Assembly (NCBI GenBank): GCA_905178155.1 | Contig: CAJINV010000004.1 | Coordinates: forward strand, 2,378,228-2,442,227 | Direction: 5' to 3' | DNA: 64,000 nucleotides | Source: Amoebophrya sp. A120 | Lineage: Eukaryota; Sar; Dinophyceae; Syndiniales; Amoebophryaceae | Part shown: piece after piece, positions 24,101 through 35,349 of the stretch | Layout: every line of letters begins with the position of its first letter | How positions within the stretch are numbered: position 1 is the first letter of the stretch | The notes under the pieces: model-generated | Told to the model about the DNA's origin: nothing | What the model saw: the letters and a program-made list of their open reading frames with translations, nothing else | Databases searched by the model: none | Translations under genes and position numbers: made by a program

Positions 24101-27100
24101 CATCAGCTGCTCGAAAAAGAAAGGAAAACAACTGGTAGATCGGCAACCGCCGATGTTGAACACAATAAAGCAGATGCAGGCCGTGACCGTGAAGTAGATA
24201 GCACCACTTTTCTGCAAGAAGGCGGCATCTTCAAACATGTCTTTGAAAACCTGCTCGTAACCGAATTGCGGGGGTTAGTACTCGACGACGGCCCGCGGCT
24301 CCTCACAACTGCCTCCTCCGTTTCCGGATCTCTCGCCTTTCAAATGTCTCTGACCGCGCCCGGTGCGAGTCCCGCCCTCGTTCAGCAAGCGCAGGCAAGC
24401 CAAACCGCGGCGAACAATCGCAACGTGACCAACGCCCTCACCTCGCAGGCGCAGTTGAATGTGGCCAGTGCGGGCTTCCCGAACGTCGCGAATGCCGTGG
24501 CCGCGCGCGCGGTGTCCGCAGTAAGTGTGGATGGCGGAACAACTATTACGACGACTCTGGCGCCTTCAGACCCGACCAACAGTACCACGGGCGCGGGAGC
24601 CGCTAGGGGAACTAACAACACGACAGACGAAGAAAGCGACACGCTCGTGGTCGTCGTCATTTGCGGCTTTGGCCTCGCGTTGCTCACCTGCATGATTGTC
24701 CCGGCCTGCCGGCTGCACATCGCCCGGAAAGCGCAGCGGGAGCGGGATATGGTGCGCATTGCGGAGGTCGAGGAAGAGAAGTTGATCCGGCTGAAGATGA
24801 AAGCTTCTGTGGGTACTATGGACCACGTCGTCGTACAGGGTGTAGAAGTCCCACCAGCTCCACGCTTGTCGCGCGATAGTCGTGCAACGGATTCTGCCAG
24901 GAGAATTTCCTCCTCCAAAAAGTCATCGCTGGACAACTCCTCGGTGGAGGACCGGCGCACCTCGGTGCACGGTACCGAGGCGGAGCGGCACTGGCAATCG
25001 TTTTTGTCGGATTACAACAAGAAGAAATCGGCCTACAAGTACGGCATGAAGTGGAAGGGGAAAATCCGCGCAACCGATTTGCAAAAAGCCGGCATGAAGA
25101 ATTCTTCATACCAGAAAGCCCCAAGCCGTTTCTCCGCGAAGGAAGTCTCCGGCAGCGCGCCGGTGCAAAGGCCTAGCTCCGGGTTCAACGCGGAGGAAGT
25201 GGATCAACCCCACCACTTCGTCTGGCGGCCGACCGTCGAAGAACAAGAACCGGGGGAACAAGGCAGGAAAAGACGGAGTTCAACTACCTCCTCGTCCAGG
25301 AGCAGTGGTAGAGCTGCCAAGAGCAGTATCATTCCCGCGGACGTCAACGATTTCTGGGAGCCGGAGGACATGCACTACAAAAAATCCGACATGCGGTCGA
25401 TGCGGCGGAGCCAAAATCAGAGTAAGATCGAGGCGGGGCTTATCAAATGTAAAAATGTCTGGGTCTGGAAGAATGCAACTTGTGATGCTGAATTTGGATT
25501 CCAAAAAAAACTGTATTGCATGAGCAGCAAAGGGAATGCAATTTTTGCTACGCGGAGAGGGCATTTGTCATGCGGAATAGGCATCGCGAAGCCCTCAAAA
25601 AAGCTGTGATGCTACGGCATGCATCACAGACATCATGGCCAATGCAAAACATGCATGACAAGTCTCAGAATCTTCCAGACCCAGACATTTTTACACTTGA
25701 TAGGGCTGTTCGACTTTGCCGAGTTGGAGAAAGACACGTGGCTGCAACGTGGGGGACCAGACGTAGGATTTTACACCGCAGTGTACCAGCGAGACCAGTT
25801 TTTCTCCAGTGTACCGGAGAACAGCAAACACGGTTTAGACAGTCACAGCAGACATTTCTGGCGAGACAACGCGACAACAACCACGGACGAAATGGGTAAG
25901 TCCAGTGTGAACACGACGGGTCACGCAACTGCGTCGAATTATCAAAAAATCTCCCGTATTGAGAACAGCACCGCCGAGCCGCCCGCACCGATCTCGGTTC
26001 TGCGTGCCACGGCGCAGACAGAGAGTGCTCTTGGTCCTTTCGCGCGACAGGGCAGCGGTAGTGCGGGCTACGGGGCCGCGGCCTCTAGTATCTCGCGCGG
26101 AAGCGATGGGTCTAGGCCGACCGCGGGTCGTGCGGAAGTAGAGGAAGAAGATGTCATGTTTCGCCCGACTGCTCGGCGATCCTCTCGGCGCGCGTCCGCA
26201 CGGAAAAGTGCGGCGGCACAAGAACAATCGCAGCAGGCTCCTGCCGGCACATCCGGGCGAGGGTTCTTCGGCGCGGTTGGTAACCTCTTCACCGGCGGGC
26301 TGTTTGGCGGTGGAAGTGGTACTAGAGCAGCGGAGCAAGATTTTGCAGCCGCAGGAGCCCCTGGCAGTTCCGGCAGTGCCGCGGTCGAGCTCCAAACACA
26401 GAGGCGAAGCAGGAGAAGCGTGCAAGAAAACGAAACTTCTTCTTACATGCCTGCGAGAAGCGGTGCAGCAGGTTCCTCTTCCTCTTCGCCCGCGCGCGTG
26501 GGTGTGCGACCGAAGGAGCCGAAAGTTTCAGACACACGACCAAAAACCTACGAGAAGTTTTCCTACACTGAGAACAGCGAGCCGGAACTCTGGCGACCCA
26601 GCAGTCGGAACCAAAACAAGACGGTCGAAGAGGGTAAGAACAAGCAGGATTTGTTGCAAGTGAGAACAAAGCAAAGAGCCGACGCAAGAGAGGTGGACCA
26701 AGACTCCACCCCGGAGCGCAGTGAGGACAGCGATTTGTGGCGCCCGAGTACTGGTGCAGCTTCTGGTGCAGAGAAAAAGATTAAAGTAGACGTCCTGGCA
26801 CAAGAAGAAGTTGTACTAGAAAGCAGTCCAAATCCAAAGAATAAAGCGAGGCAAGTCTCTTCCGATTCCGACTCGACCCCGCAAACCAGTCTCGAGGGGG
26901 ACCTCTGGCGGCCGTCAGGAGGTGCACCTACACCTGATGGACACGAGGACCAAAACAGCACCCGAAGAACGACGCGGCACAGCGTGCGCGCGATGGAGAA
27001 CCCCGTTTTCCCGGACCAAGACCACCACACCAACATGCGGGCGAGTTACTACCAGGATGCACTGGCAGGGGCCGCCGCGCGGGCCAGCGTGGCGTCGCGG

Positions 27101-27760
27101 GCCTCGCTGGCTTCCCAAGAGGGGGAGGCGTTGGACGAGTTCAGTGGACGAAGTGACGATCTTCTGGAGGAAGGCGGGGAGGACGACGAGGCGGAAGAGG
27201 AAGTCGAATCTTTTACGGCTTCGTCAAAGGTGAAGTATGTTCAGCAGCAGGAGAAGACGGAAAAATCTTCCGCATCTTCATCAAAGCGAGCCAAAGCCCC
27301 CGCGCTGCAGGAGATGCAACCTAGCAACATGCGGGCGAGCAGACGGAGATCACAATCAGACGAGGAGCAAAATAGTAGAACTACACGGCGACAAAAGAAC
27401 GAGAGGAGTGCAAGCAATAACAGCTCTGCTGCGGGTCGACGTGGATTCACATCTTCAGCCACTTATAATTCCTCGTCTGCTGCAGAAGATCAAGATGAAT
27501 ATGCTATTGTTCCAGAAAGCAGAAGCAGAATACGAAAAATCTCTGCCGGAGAGAACGGCGATCTCGCGGTGCGGCCGTTGCAAAGGATTAAGCATTTTCA
27601 CAGAAACACACAAGTGGAAGAGCATGAGAGGCGGATGGAAGAGTTAGCGGGGTCTACTCCTTCATCGAGAAAGAACGCAAAACGGAGGGCAAGGTTGAAC
27701 AAAAACACGACACCGCATCTGCTGGCAAAGGCACGGGCCGCGAATCAGGCTCTCAGATAG
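18119..27760 (+). CDS. Large Cys-rich type I membrane surface protein
   Basis: Six exons: 18119-19686, 19943-19993, 20251-21506, 21764-23353, 23670-25440 and 25708-27760. They total 2763 codons with stop; all five gaps are introners. The N-terminus has a hydrophobic segment (YSIWAALGAYLFLF) that fits a signal peptide or anchor. The ectodomain has two related modules near residues 553 and 1107: a DSCP element, then NG.CEDGG, then CPLGTDC.DCG, a Cys module common in protist surface proteins. A Thr-rich mucin-like linker lies near 1420-1490. One transmembrane helix near 1812-1834 (LVVVVICGFGLALLTCMIV) is followed by basic residues. The tail of about 930 residues is Ser/Arg/Glu-rich and repeats a WRP motif four times (near 2003, 2372, 2420 and 2479). 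Topology suggests a secreted face and a cytoplasmic tail that docks partners. A role in host contact or the cell surface is inference only. Confidence 0.85.
19687..19936 (-). mobile_element. Introner element A1 (family A)
   Basis: Ends carry GTCTGGGTCTGG and its complement (one substitution on the right). Target duplication AATCAC at 19681-19686 and 19937-19942. Removal reads GDTIT-TGLQIRF. The left part resembles A13, that is, the inverse of A2. Confidence 0.85.
19994..20245 (+). mobile_element. Introner element A2 (family A)
   Basis: 252 bp, target duplication CGGGA at 19989-19993 and 20246-20250. Only 51 exonic bases separate it from A1. Removal reads LTRD-TGAALFEK. It has five octamers and is nearly the same sequence as A3. 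Confidence 0.9.
21507..21758 (+). mobile_element. Introner element A3 (family A)
   Basis: 252 bp, target duplication GACCA at 21502-21506 and 21759-21763. Removal reads DAAT-NVPKCDLTATG. It differs from A2 at roughly 15-20 positions by eye. Confidence 0.9.
23354..23664. mobile_element. Introner element B2 (family B)
   Basis: Ends TATCAAAAAGAAAAATCC and its near complement, with CCCCTCCCC tracts. Target duplication CGATG at 23349-23353 and 23665-23669. Removal reads VAID-VAMSLDLA. Four octamers. Confidence 0.9.
25441..25702. mobile_element. Introner element A4 (family A)
   Basis: 262 bp, target duplication GGGCT at 25436-25440 and 25703-25707. Removal reads IEAGL-FDFAELEK. The interior resembles A5 in the next gene, not A2/A3. 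Confidence 0.9.
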
Positions 27761-28610
27761 AAGACGACTCGTTGTTGCCCAGGTTTTTGGTTTTATCTGA
27801 AGTTCATCTCCAGTGCTTCTATTCTAACATGCCCGTTGTATCAGTTTTTTTTTTCTTTCATTTACATTTTACATTTTCTTCCCCCTGCTCACCTCTTGCC
27901 CCAAAGAATTTCTGTATGATAGAGTAGAGCAGAATGCGAAAGCTCGCTCATTTGATGCTAATTAAGTACGCAGTGTCGCATTGAAACGGAAAACATGAAG
28001 ATTGTACGATAAGTCATCGAAGATGATATCAGCTTATTGATGTCAATACTTTCACTTGTACCGGGAATCTTCATTCCGTCCGATCTGTTCCGTGGGAATT
28101 TTTCGTCTTCTTCTTCTGGTTTTAGCTCGGTGTGAAGCTGCTTGTGCTGGTACTAGTCAAAAACCCCTTCGCTTTTATTTCAGATTCTTTTCCCCCGTGC
28201 TCGAGCTTCAGCTCTTCGTGCTACTGTTGTTACCAAAAATTCCACGAAGTCGTATATCTCTGTTTGCAAGTCGGATGCCTCCACCTTCGGTCGTGAAAGT
28301 AGAGCTTTTACGTGCGATCAGTTTGTGAAGATGTCGATCCAACAAGTCTTGATTTTCCTTTTCTTGCTGAGCCTATTGCAATTATGCGTACGTGTTGCCA
28401 AAGACCTCCAATGTACTTAATTCTAATTCGGCCTTTCTGTGAAATCGCTTGACTTCTCTCGTTCTATCTTTTTGCGTAGCATACTCATTTTCCGTACACG
28501 ACATGCCCATGGGCCTTAAAGATCCAGTGTGATTTTTTATATAATAGAATTAGAAACCGTGCCTGATCTTCTACTACGAGTAAACTTTCTTTTTCGGAGC
28601 AATCAATAAA
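27761..28610. other. Spacer without a supported gene
   Basis: AT-richer than the genes, with a T-run near 27845. A short frame at 28056-28328 is hydrophobic but has no support. I see no repeat or introner here. It should hold the 5' region of the next gene. Confidence 0.5.
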
Positions 28611-31600
28611 ATGGGTTGCACGCACTCGGCAGCGGCGAGGCGCCGCCAGAAGCAGTTGGCAAATGGGAACAAATCCGCCACCACAGGCGATCCGGACCAG
28701 TTGCTTGCAGACGGGGTACTAGCTAGGAATAAAGCGGGAAAAGATCTTATTGCTGATGCCGGGTCTACCACTGGCGCCTCTCTCCTGTACAGCACTCCCG
28801 AAGACCTGTTTTACGGAAGGCTGCAACTACTGCAAGACTACAGTGGAAGAATACCGGCTGCGCCAGGTTGTCCCGAAGATCATGCTGTAAGACGCACTGC
28901 TTATCAAAACAGGTTCTTTCTCGACTACTGCACGGAAATGTGGCGCGCGACTCTCCAGAACGCCCTTCTTGAGGATGCCGACGCACTGGAGTCGCTGTTT
29001 CTTGGGGAAAGTCTCGCAGCAGGAGCAGGTGGTGCTGGAAGTACTATCTCTGTTAACAGAGCGAGAGGAGCTTCTGGCAGTGGCCTTATCAGTGCACCAA
29101 GCTCTGGCAGTGTGCAAACGGTGTGGCAAAAGTCCCTCGTAAAACTTTGGCAACAGCTAAAAGATCACGGGACGAGCAGCAGCTGCAGCGACGATCATAT
29201 AGCGTCAAGAAGTGCAGCTGGCCAGAATGTGCGACAGAACCTTCCCAACGGACTACTGCAGCTAAGAGTCGCTGGTACCCCAGTCGCTGACGAGGCCGCG
29301 GAGGCGCAGAGAATGTCCAAAGTGCGCGGTTTGCTCCGAACTTTATGGGAATTTCAAGCGCGGGTGCAAGAAGAAGTGCGGGGGGCTCTGACTGCCGGTA
29401 TTGGGGAAAAAGAGCGCACAAGAGTCGGAGTTGTACCAGCTGGTTGTAATAGCGAAAACGAAAAAAACGGCGTACCTGCAGTGGCTGCACTGCAGTTGGA
29501 GCAAATCAAATTGAGGCAAAGTGGCCCCTCCACAACGAAGAGAAATAAAGAGGTAGGTCAAGACAATACTAGTCCTTCTTTCTCCATCGATTTCATCAGC
29601 ACGGACGAAGATTGGCGGTTGTGCAAGAAAGCCGCACTGTTCTCCATCTTCACGGGCGATTTTTTTCTCGCCGTGGAGCACTTCGGGCGCCGGTTTGCAG
29701 TGTGCCTCCGAGAAGGTGAAGGGAGTTATGAGGGGAACAAAACCACACCGGGCAAGATAAAAATGGAGTCTCTTCTACAGAGTCCAGGAAAACTGTCCGC
29801 GCTAAGCGGTACAACCACACAGAAGCGCTCTTCGGGCATGTCCTTCTCTCCTTCGCCACTGAAAAGGATAAACACGGGCGCTGGTGGGAACAAAGTGAAA
29901 AACACTACAAATACAACCAAAGGCGGTGAAGTCCTCCCACCGACACAGGACTACCTCCGCGTCTACCTGTCTTTCTCGAGAAACTGTGGATCGAGTGAAA
30001 ATGTTGAGACGGGTGGTCTTGAAGACCGTTCGCAGGATAATTTTTTGGCGATGCAAATATCCACGGAGGCAGTTCCTGCTGTTTCCGATAATTCAGCACG
30101 AAGCCACAATCACAAAGAAGTGGAGGTTTCGCTTTTCTCGTCGGCACAGGGTTTTTCTTACCAAACCCCGCGAAATTCCGCAGCCGCGAGCAAGTCTCGC
30201 ACCAGTTGGGGGCCTTTTAGCACGCCGAGAAATAACAAGAAACGCAGCTGCGAGTCTGGTACTCCAGTAACATCACGGGCATTGGGCACGACAGCAGCTG
30301 CCGGGTCGACCCTTCCGGGAGGCGAAGCAAGTGCTGCAAAAGCGCTTTCCGTTGTGGCCGAGCTTTTCGGTACCAAGACAAACCAAAACGACCAAGCATT
30401 TCCTGCCGCATCTTCAAAGTGGCTGGGGGCGCATTGCGTGCAGCAGGCGAGCTGTCGTTGCGCCACTGTCTCCGCATCTACGACGACGGTTGATACGCTA
30501 CTATCGAGTTTTGCACCCGCCACTGGGAGGTCAGCCACGATGTCGGCCTCAACTGTGAAAAGCAGTGCAGCTCCACAAGGTACTAGTAGTGCAACTAGGG
30601 CGGTTGTCGAGATGGTATTTCCCACAGCGGGGCCGAGGAAAATAAGTGCTGCTACAACTACTGAATACACGACGAGTTCTGCTAGCACATCAGCGCCAGC
30701 AGCCTCTTCGAACAACCACTGTACAAAGAATTTACTCGGGACCCTATCCTGTGTAAAAACGTCCCCACCCTATAGCCAAGTTGGGAGATCTGCAACACAA
30801 GTCTCCAAGTTTTGGGAGTTGTGCATGACAAGTTTCCATCTGCAGTGTAGTGCTGGCTAGCAAGGGCGGCCGCATGAGAGAGCCACTCTCCGTCTGGTTA
30901 CAGCATTACAAATTGCAAAACACGACTGGAAATGCCTCTCATACTGATGGAGATGCGCATTACAAATGTTCCTGTCATTGCACATTTGCATGACAGCTCT
31001 GGGGTGGGGACGTTTTTACATATGATAGACCCGAGTCCGCCGGCTGTGCGGGGCCCTGACGACGCAAATCGAGCAGGAGACGGTGTACCCCACCTCCGGC
31101 CTTCTCCGGTCCTTGCTCCGTATCGTATTTAAAAACGTCCCCACGACACCATAGTTGGAATGGAATGCAAATCTGCATCAAGCTGAAAATGTTTCTCATG
31201 CGGAGCCCCATGAGAGGCATTGTCTACCTAGTCGTGTCTTGGAATTTGTCATGCTCCAATCAGCATGGTGTACTAGATCTGTGATGCTGCTCCGCTAGCT
31301 CAAACAGCACTACGCTACGAGTCCAAATCTGTCATGCAAAACAGCCAAACCTTGTGGATTTGTCTAGCCGATTCCCCATCTTGACTATGTGGTGGGGACG
31401 TTTTTACATAGGATACTCCGGGCGCACGACTTACCGAAGCGCATGGCGGTCCTGCTGTGTTTCGAAGAGGAGGACTGTGTTACAAGGATACCAGACGTCT
31501 GGAAGGCGGTAGTGGCAGCGGATATCGTATTGAATAAAGCCGGAAAATGATATTAAATCGGCCGTGTTACACTTACAACTAGTTTCTCTGTTACTGTTTT

Positions 31601-32885
31601 ATGTCCGTTGTCTTTATGCAGGGTGCGTTGAAGTAGTAGACTGCAAGTTGAAGTTGATCCGAGATCCGAGATACTGTTCGGGAATTTTTATTGCTCAAAT
31701 GAATCGAAAAAAGCGAAACGATCTACTTGGAACGTACAGACCATGTACTCGACAATTACTGCTCAGGTTGCCAGTGTGGTGAAGCATCTAATCCGGGCGA
31801 TATCAAATGTAAAAATGTCTGGGTCTGGAAGATTCTAAACTTGTAATGCTGTCTCTCGATTCTAAAAGAATTTGTATTGCATGACCAGCAAAAGGACTCC
31901 AGTGTGTGCTACGTGGAGAGGGCGTTCTCATGCGGTAGATGCATCACAAAGTCCTCTAAAAATCTGTGCTGCTAGGGCATGCATCACAGACATCATGGGT
32001 CATTCAAAATATGCATGACAAACCTGGCAACCTTCCAGACCCAGACATTTTTGCAGTTGATACGCGAAGCCCGCGGACCACGGCTTTTTCACGGATTGCG
32101 TCCTGGCTTTGTTTTCGCCACTAGCATCAACTGCGAGAACTACACCCGCCGGAGCGAACTTCAGAGCTCCGGAAAGACCTACTGCAGTTCTTCAAGAAGA
32201 CGGCCGAAATGTAGTTGAAAACAAGAATTTTCGAGCTCGTAGTAATGCTGCTCTACTTGTGCTCCACTTCGCTTTACTTCTTCGCGTCAGTTCCTGCCTG
32301 CTCCGGTGCGCGGTCGGGTTGTTTAACAGTACAACTGAGACTCCCTCTTCCCAGGGTATCGGTTGTTCCTCATCGGATCAGCAGCAAAAGGAGAAGCAAG
32401 ACCAGAACCGCCCCGAAAATCTTCCACCAAACGACCACCCGAGTGGCCGCGTGAAGATGATCCCGGACGATATCGCAACGGTCTGCACGCACCTAGCTAA
32501 CACCATCCTGCAGCACGCGACGGCCCACCCGCTGATCCTCTGTCGCGCCCTCAGCTACCACTTAGGCGCTCAATTAGGGACGTTGGAAGCGTTGGCGGAA
32601 ATTGGATGGAGGAAACGGAGAGTAGAGTCGTCAACAAGTGCGGGCGGTGGAGGAGTAAAAATGATACCAGAATCAACAACAAAGACAAGCTGCAACGATA
32701 CAACGAATTCGGACGACGAAGAAGCTCCTGTGCGCAAGCTGTTTCCGTTTTGCAACGGATCCAACTTCTTCCGTTTCTTCGGCCCACTCGACGTTGCGAC
32801 ACTGAAGACTTTTTTGGAGCAGAGTCTATGCAGTATTTCTGCGAGACACCAGCACCATCTTCAGGCAGGATCAGGAAGTTGCTAG
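28611..32885 (+). CDS. MGC-start protein, possible divergent RhoGAP-like region
   Basis: Exons: 28611-30744, 31033-31120, 31421-31526, 31767-31800 and 32068-32885 (1060 codons with stop, in frame throughout). Three gaps are introners. The intron 31527-31766 is GT-AG (GTATTG...CTCAG), and without it translation would stop at 31548. The N-terminus MGCTHS has Gly2 and Cys3, the pattern for N-myristoylation plus palmitoylation, so it probably sits on a membrane. Ser/Thr-rich loops separate more ordered parts. Around residues 715-800 the order SGLLRSLLRAH, then about 35 residues, then ADIVASVVKHLIRA loosely recalls a RhoGAP domain (arginine finger loop, then the helix before the LPEPL loop). That resemblance is weak and the LPEPL core is missing. 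Otherwise unrecognised. Confidence 0.75.
30745..31027. mobile_element. Introner element C1 (family C)
   Basis: Ends AAAAACGTCCCCACC and complement; target duplication GACCC at 30740-30744 and 31028-31032. Removal reads LLGT-RVRRLCGAL. Four octamers. Confidence 0.9.
31121..31415. mobile_element. Introner element C2 (family C)
   Basis: Same ends as C1; target duplication CTCCG at 31116-31120 and 31416-31420. It sits 88 exonic bases after C1. Removal reads RSLLR-AHDLPKR. The interior matches C4 in another gene rather than C1. Confidence 0.9.
31801..32062. mobile_element. Introner element A5 (family A)
   Basis: 262 bp. Target duplication GGCGA/CGCGA (four of five match) at 31796-31800 and 32063-32067. 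Removal reads HLIRA-KPADHGFF. The interior is related to A4. Confidence 0.85.
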
Positions 32886-33441
32886 GAACAAATTGGCCTA
32901 GCAAAGAAAAAGGCTCCTAAACGCCGACCAAATGAAAACAAAACGGCAACTAACGGGGCAGAAAAGCACGAAAGGGCGGCCCAAGAGCGCCCCGGCCTTT
33001 TCAGGTTGTGCCCCTTCTACCCTGACGCGCGCGCCCTCGTTCCGTGTGCCAATTGGCGGCCTTCGGTGGCACCAGCGGGAGCAGCGCGAATTTCTATGCG
33101 CGGCTGTGCGCGCATGCCTTCTGGGCTGTCCGGCCACCGGCGTGCTGCTTAGCGACTATCGCGAGGACTATTTTGCGACAAGCACCCTCAAAGCAGACGC
33201 GCCGCTTTTTGACAGACGCGCAGGCTCCGTAGCGGTGCCGAGGGGAAGTCGTGCGAATGTCGGACCAAGCATTGCGGCCCTCTGTGTGGGGTAAAGCTAG
33301 TAGAGGGCCAAACGAGGACTCCTCCGCCCTTGTCTGCCCCAAGGTCGCGAGATGTTGAGTCAGGTCGGAAGAGGGGCGGGGGAATGAACCGACCTGAAGG
33401 CCACAGAAAATGCGAAGGGAAGGGCGAAAAAAGAACAGCAA

Positions 33442-33628
33442 CAGGCGCCACGGGAAGGCCTCGACGGCCCGTCGGGAAGCCGCCGGCCCGTCCTCAGACA
33501 CGGTGGGATTCTCGATTTTTTCCGGTTGGGAGGGGCCCCCAACCGGAGAAAATGGAGCGCCCCACCGTGTCTGAGGACAAACCGGCGGCTTCCTGGCGGG
33601 CCGCGAGGCCTTCCCGGCCGGTGCGCCT
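33442..33628. repeat. Long fold-back hairpin, arms about 89 bp
   Basis: Left arm 33442-33530 and right arm 33538-33628 are inverted copies with scattered mismatches, around a loop of about seven bases. Landmarks are GGAAGGCC against GGCCTTCC at the outside, TCAGACACGGTGGG against CCCACCGTGTCTGA, and TCCGGTTGGG against CCCAACCGGA at the centre. No coding frame or target duplication was identified. It may be a MITE-like relic or a source of hairpin RNA. Confidence 0.85.
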
Positions 33629-33769
33629 GCACGTAGCTGTATGGCCTGCCACATAGCGGCCCCTTCCCCTTGTCCCTTTCCTTGAGCCTTTCCTTCGGAT
33701 TTTGGTAGATTTTCGGCAAATTTTTGGGAGCTTTCAAAAACGCAGAGTGATACGCACTCCGCCTTTTTT

Positions 33770-34365
33770 TTGACACGCAAAGTGACACGCAGAGTGACAC
33801 GCACACTGATACGCACTCGTCAAACACGACCTGTTTCTCGTTTTTGACGAGTGTGTACTGTCAAACCGCTCTGTAAATTGACACGCAGTGAGTGCGTGTC
33901 AGTGCGTGTCACTTTTACAGACCGGAGAGAGGTTTTGGAAAGTTTTGGAAATATCCTTCACCGACGGTATTGTGTGACACGCACTCACTGCGTGTCAAGT
34001 GCGTGTCACTCTTCACGCCTGTATTCTCGCCACCAGCGATTCGGTCGTGCGTGTCACTGCGTGTCACCAGAATATAGGTGCAAAAAGTGACACGCACTGA
34101 CACGCACTAGATGCGTGTCACTACCATACCGTGCAGGAGAGAGACAACGCCTGTCGTCTTTTGGTCTTCCCCGATGGTATACGGTGACACGCACTGAGTG
34201 CGTGTCACTTTTTGCACCTATATTCTGGTGACACGCAGTGACACGCATTGCGGTACGCAAGTGACACGCAGTGTGACACGCACTGCGTGTCACTTGCGTA
34301 TCACTTTGCGTGTCAACTGCGTGTCACTTTTTGGACTCAACTGCGTGTCAACTGCGTGTCACTTT
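33770..34365. repeat. Cluster of 25 TGACACGC octamers, both orientations
   Basis: I count 25 copies of TGACACGC or its complement GCGTGTCA in about 600 bp, with irregular spacing. Inside it, 34050-34110 and about 34190-34252 form a larger inverted repeat around a shared CACCAGAATATAGGTGCAAA core. The irregular spacing and mixed orientation separate it from a simple satellite. Confidence 0.85.
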
Positions 34366-34469
34366 TTGGACGTTTTGCTTGTCTGAGCGTGTTCATTTTT
34401 TTGCGCCTTTTCTTCCCGAATTCGACTGCCTTTTTTTGCGCCACATTCTGCTTTTTTGAACAACAGAAA

Positions 34470-35030
34470 ATACGGCTTTTTTCTGTACTTTGGCAGCTCC
34501 AAGTTGAAGAAAAAGGCCGCGCTGTATGTTTTGCTGCAGAAAGTACTCAAGACCGGCGCCCCCGCCCTGCTGGCGGGGGTCGGTTGGCCGGCATGGGAGA
34601 GAGCACGAAGCGCCCGGAAAAGGGAAAAGAGGCCTTTTCCTGAAACTTGGCGGCCCGAAGTTGCAGAAAAAGGCCTCCAAATGATTGCCGCGAGCAAGTG
34701 CGCGCGCTTGGTCTGGCTTGGCTTCTTTGGCTCGGGCGATGCTTCCTCGCTATTGTTGGGCGCGCAGCTGGGCGCGCGGTTGGGTGCAAGCCGGCTTCTT
34801 GGCTGCGATAGCTGCGAAGAAACGAAAAGACGAGCTTTTTCTGCAACTTGGCGGCCCCAACTTGTCGAAAAAGCCTGTCAGCCGAGACCTGTTGAACAAG
34901 ACCGCTGCGCCTTTTGCTGCTGCCTGGCCGGAGGGGCCCGGTGACCTTCCGCCCTAGGCCCTCGCATTTGTGCCTGGCCGCTAACTGAGGCCTTTTCTGG
35001 CAACTTGCAGCTGGGAACTTGTCCAGTTTG
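34470..35030. repeat. Diverged palindromic units, about four copies
   Basis: A unit around GGCCTTTT..TG.AACTTGG.GGCCC.AAGTTG..GAAAAAGGCC recurs near 34470-34520, 34627-34680, 34825-34880 and 34988-35030 (last partial), spaced about 160-200 bp. Each unit is itself roughly palindromic. Confidence 0.6.
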
Positions 35031-35349
35031 CGCGTCTTCTTTTTGTGTTTCTTGTGTTGGGCTCTGGGGCCAAAAGAAACACTTCGACAGCGCCACTCCC
35101 TATCGCCGCCTGGCGTCCCATGGCCATGGTAGTGGACATTTTGAGCGCGTTTCAGAAGCCACCCAGTTGCTAGGCCGATTTCACTCCGAAAGTTGTGTCA
35201 GAATCGCTTCTCCGCTATTTTTCTCCACCTCGTCACGCGAGGATTCCGGAGGGGCGCTTCTGCAAGCAGCGCCAGGTGATAAAATTGTCGCGGCCAGGAA
35301 AGCGAAAGAGCAGGATGAAAGACCCCAAAAGGATTCCCTCTCACTTGTG

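Larger units (their letters stand above)
32886..35349. other. Repeat-rich spacer
   Basis: Contains, in order, a GC-rich stretch, a long hairpin (33442-33628), the TGACACGC cluster (33770-34365) and diverged palindromic units (about 34470-35030). The minus-strand frame at 33094-33816 runs through the hairpin and the cluster and is not credible as a gene. Confidence 0.6.

Noticed and set aside
18119-27760. Reading the broken frames as separate genes or a pseudogene with frameshifts
   Set aside because: Every break coincides with an inverted-end element and target duplication, and removal restores one frame.
33770-34365. CRISPR-like array
   Set aside because: The repeat is only eight bases, spacing is irregular, orientation is mixed, and the genome is eukaryotic.
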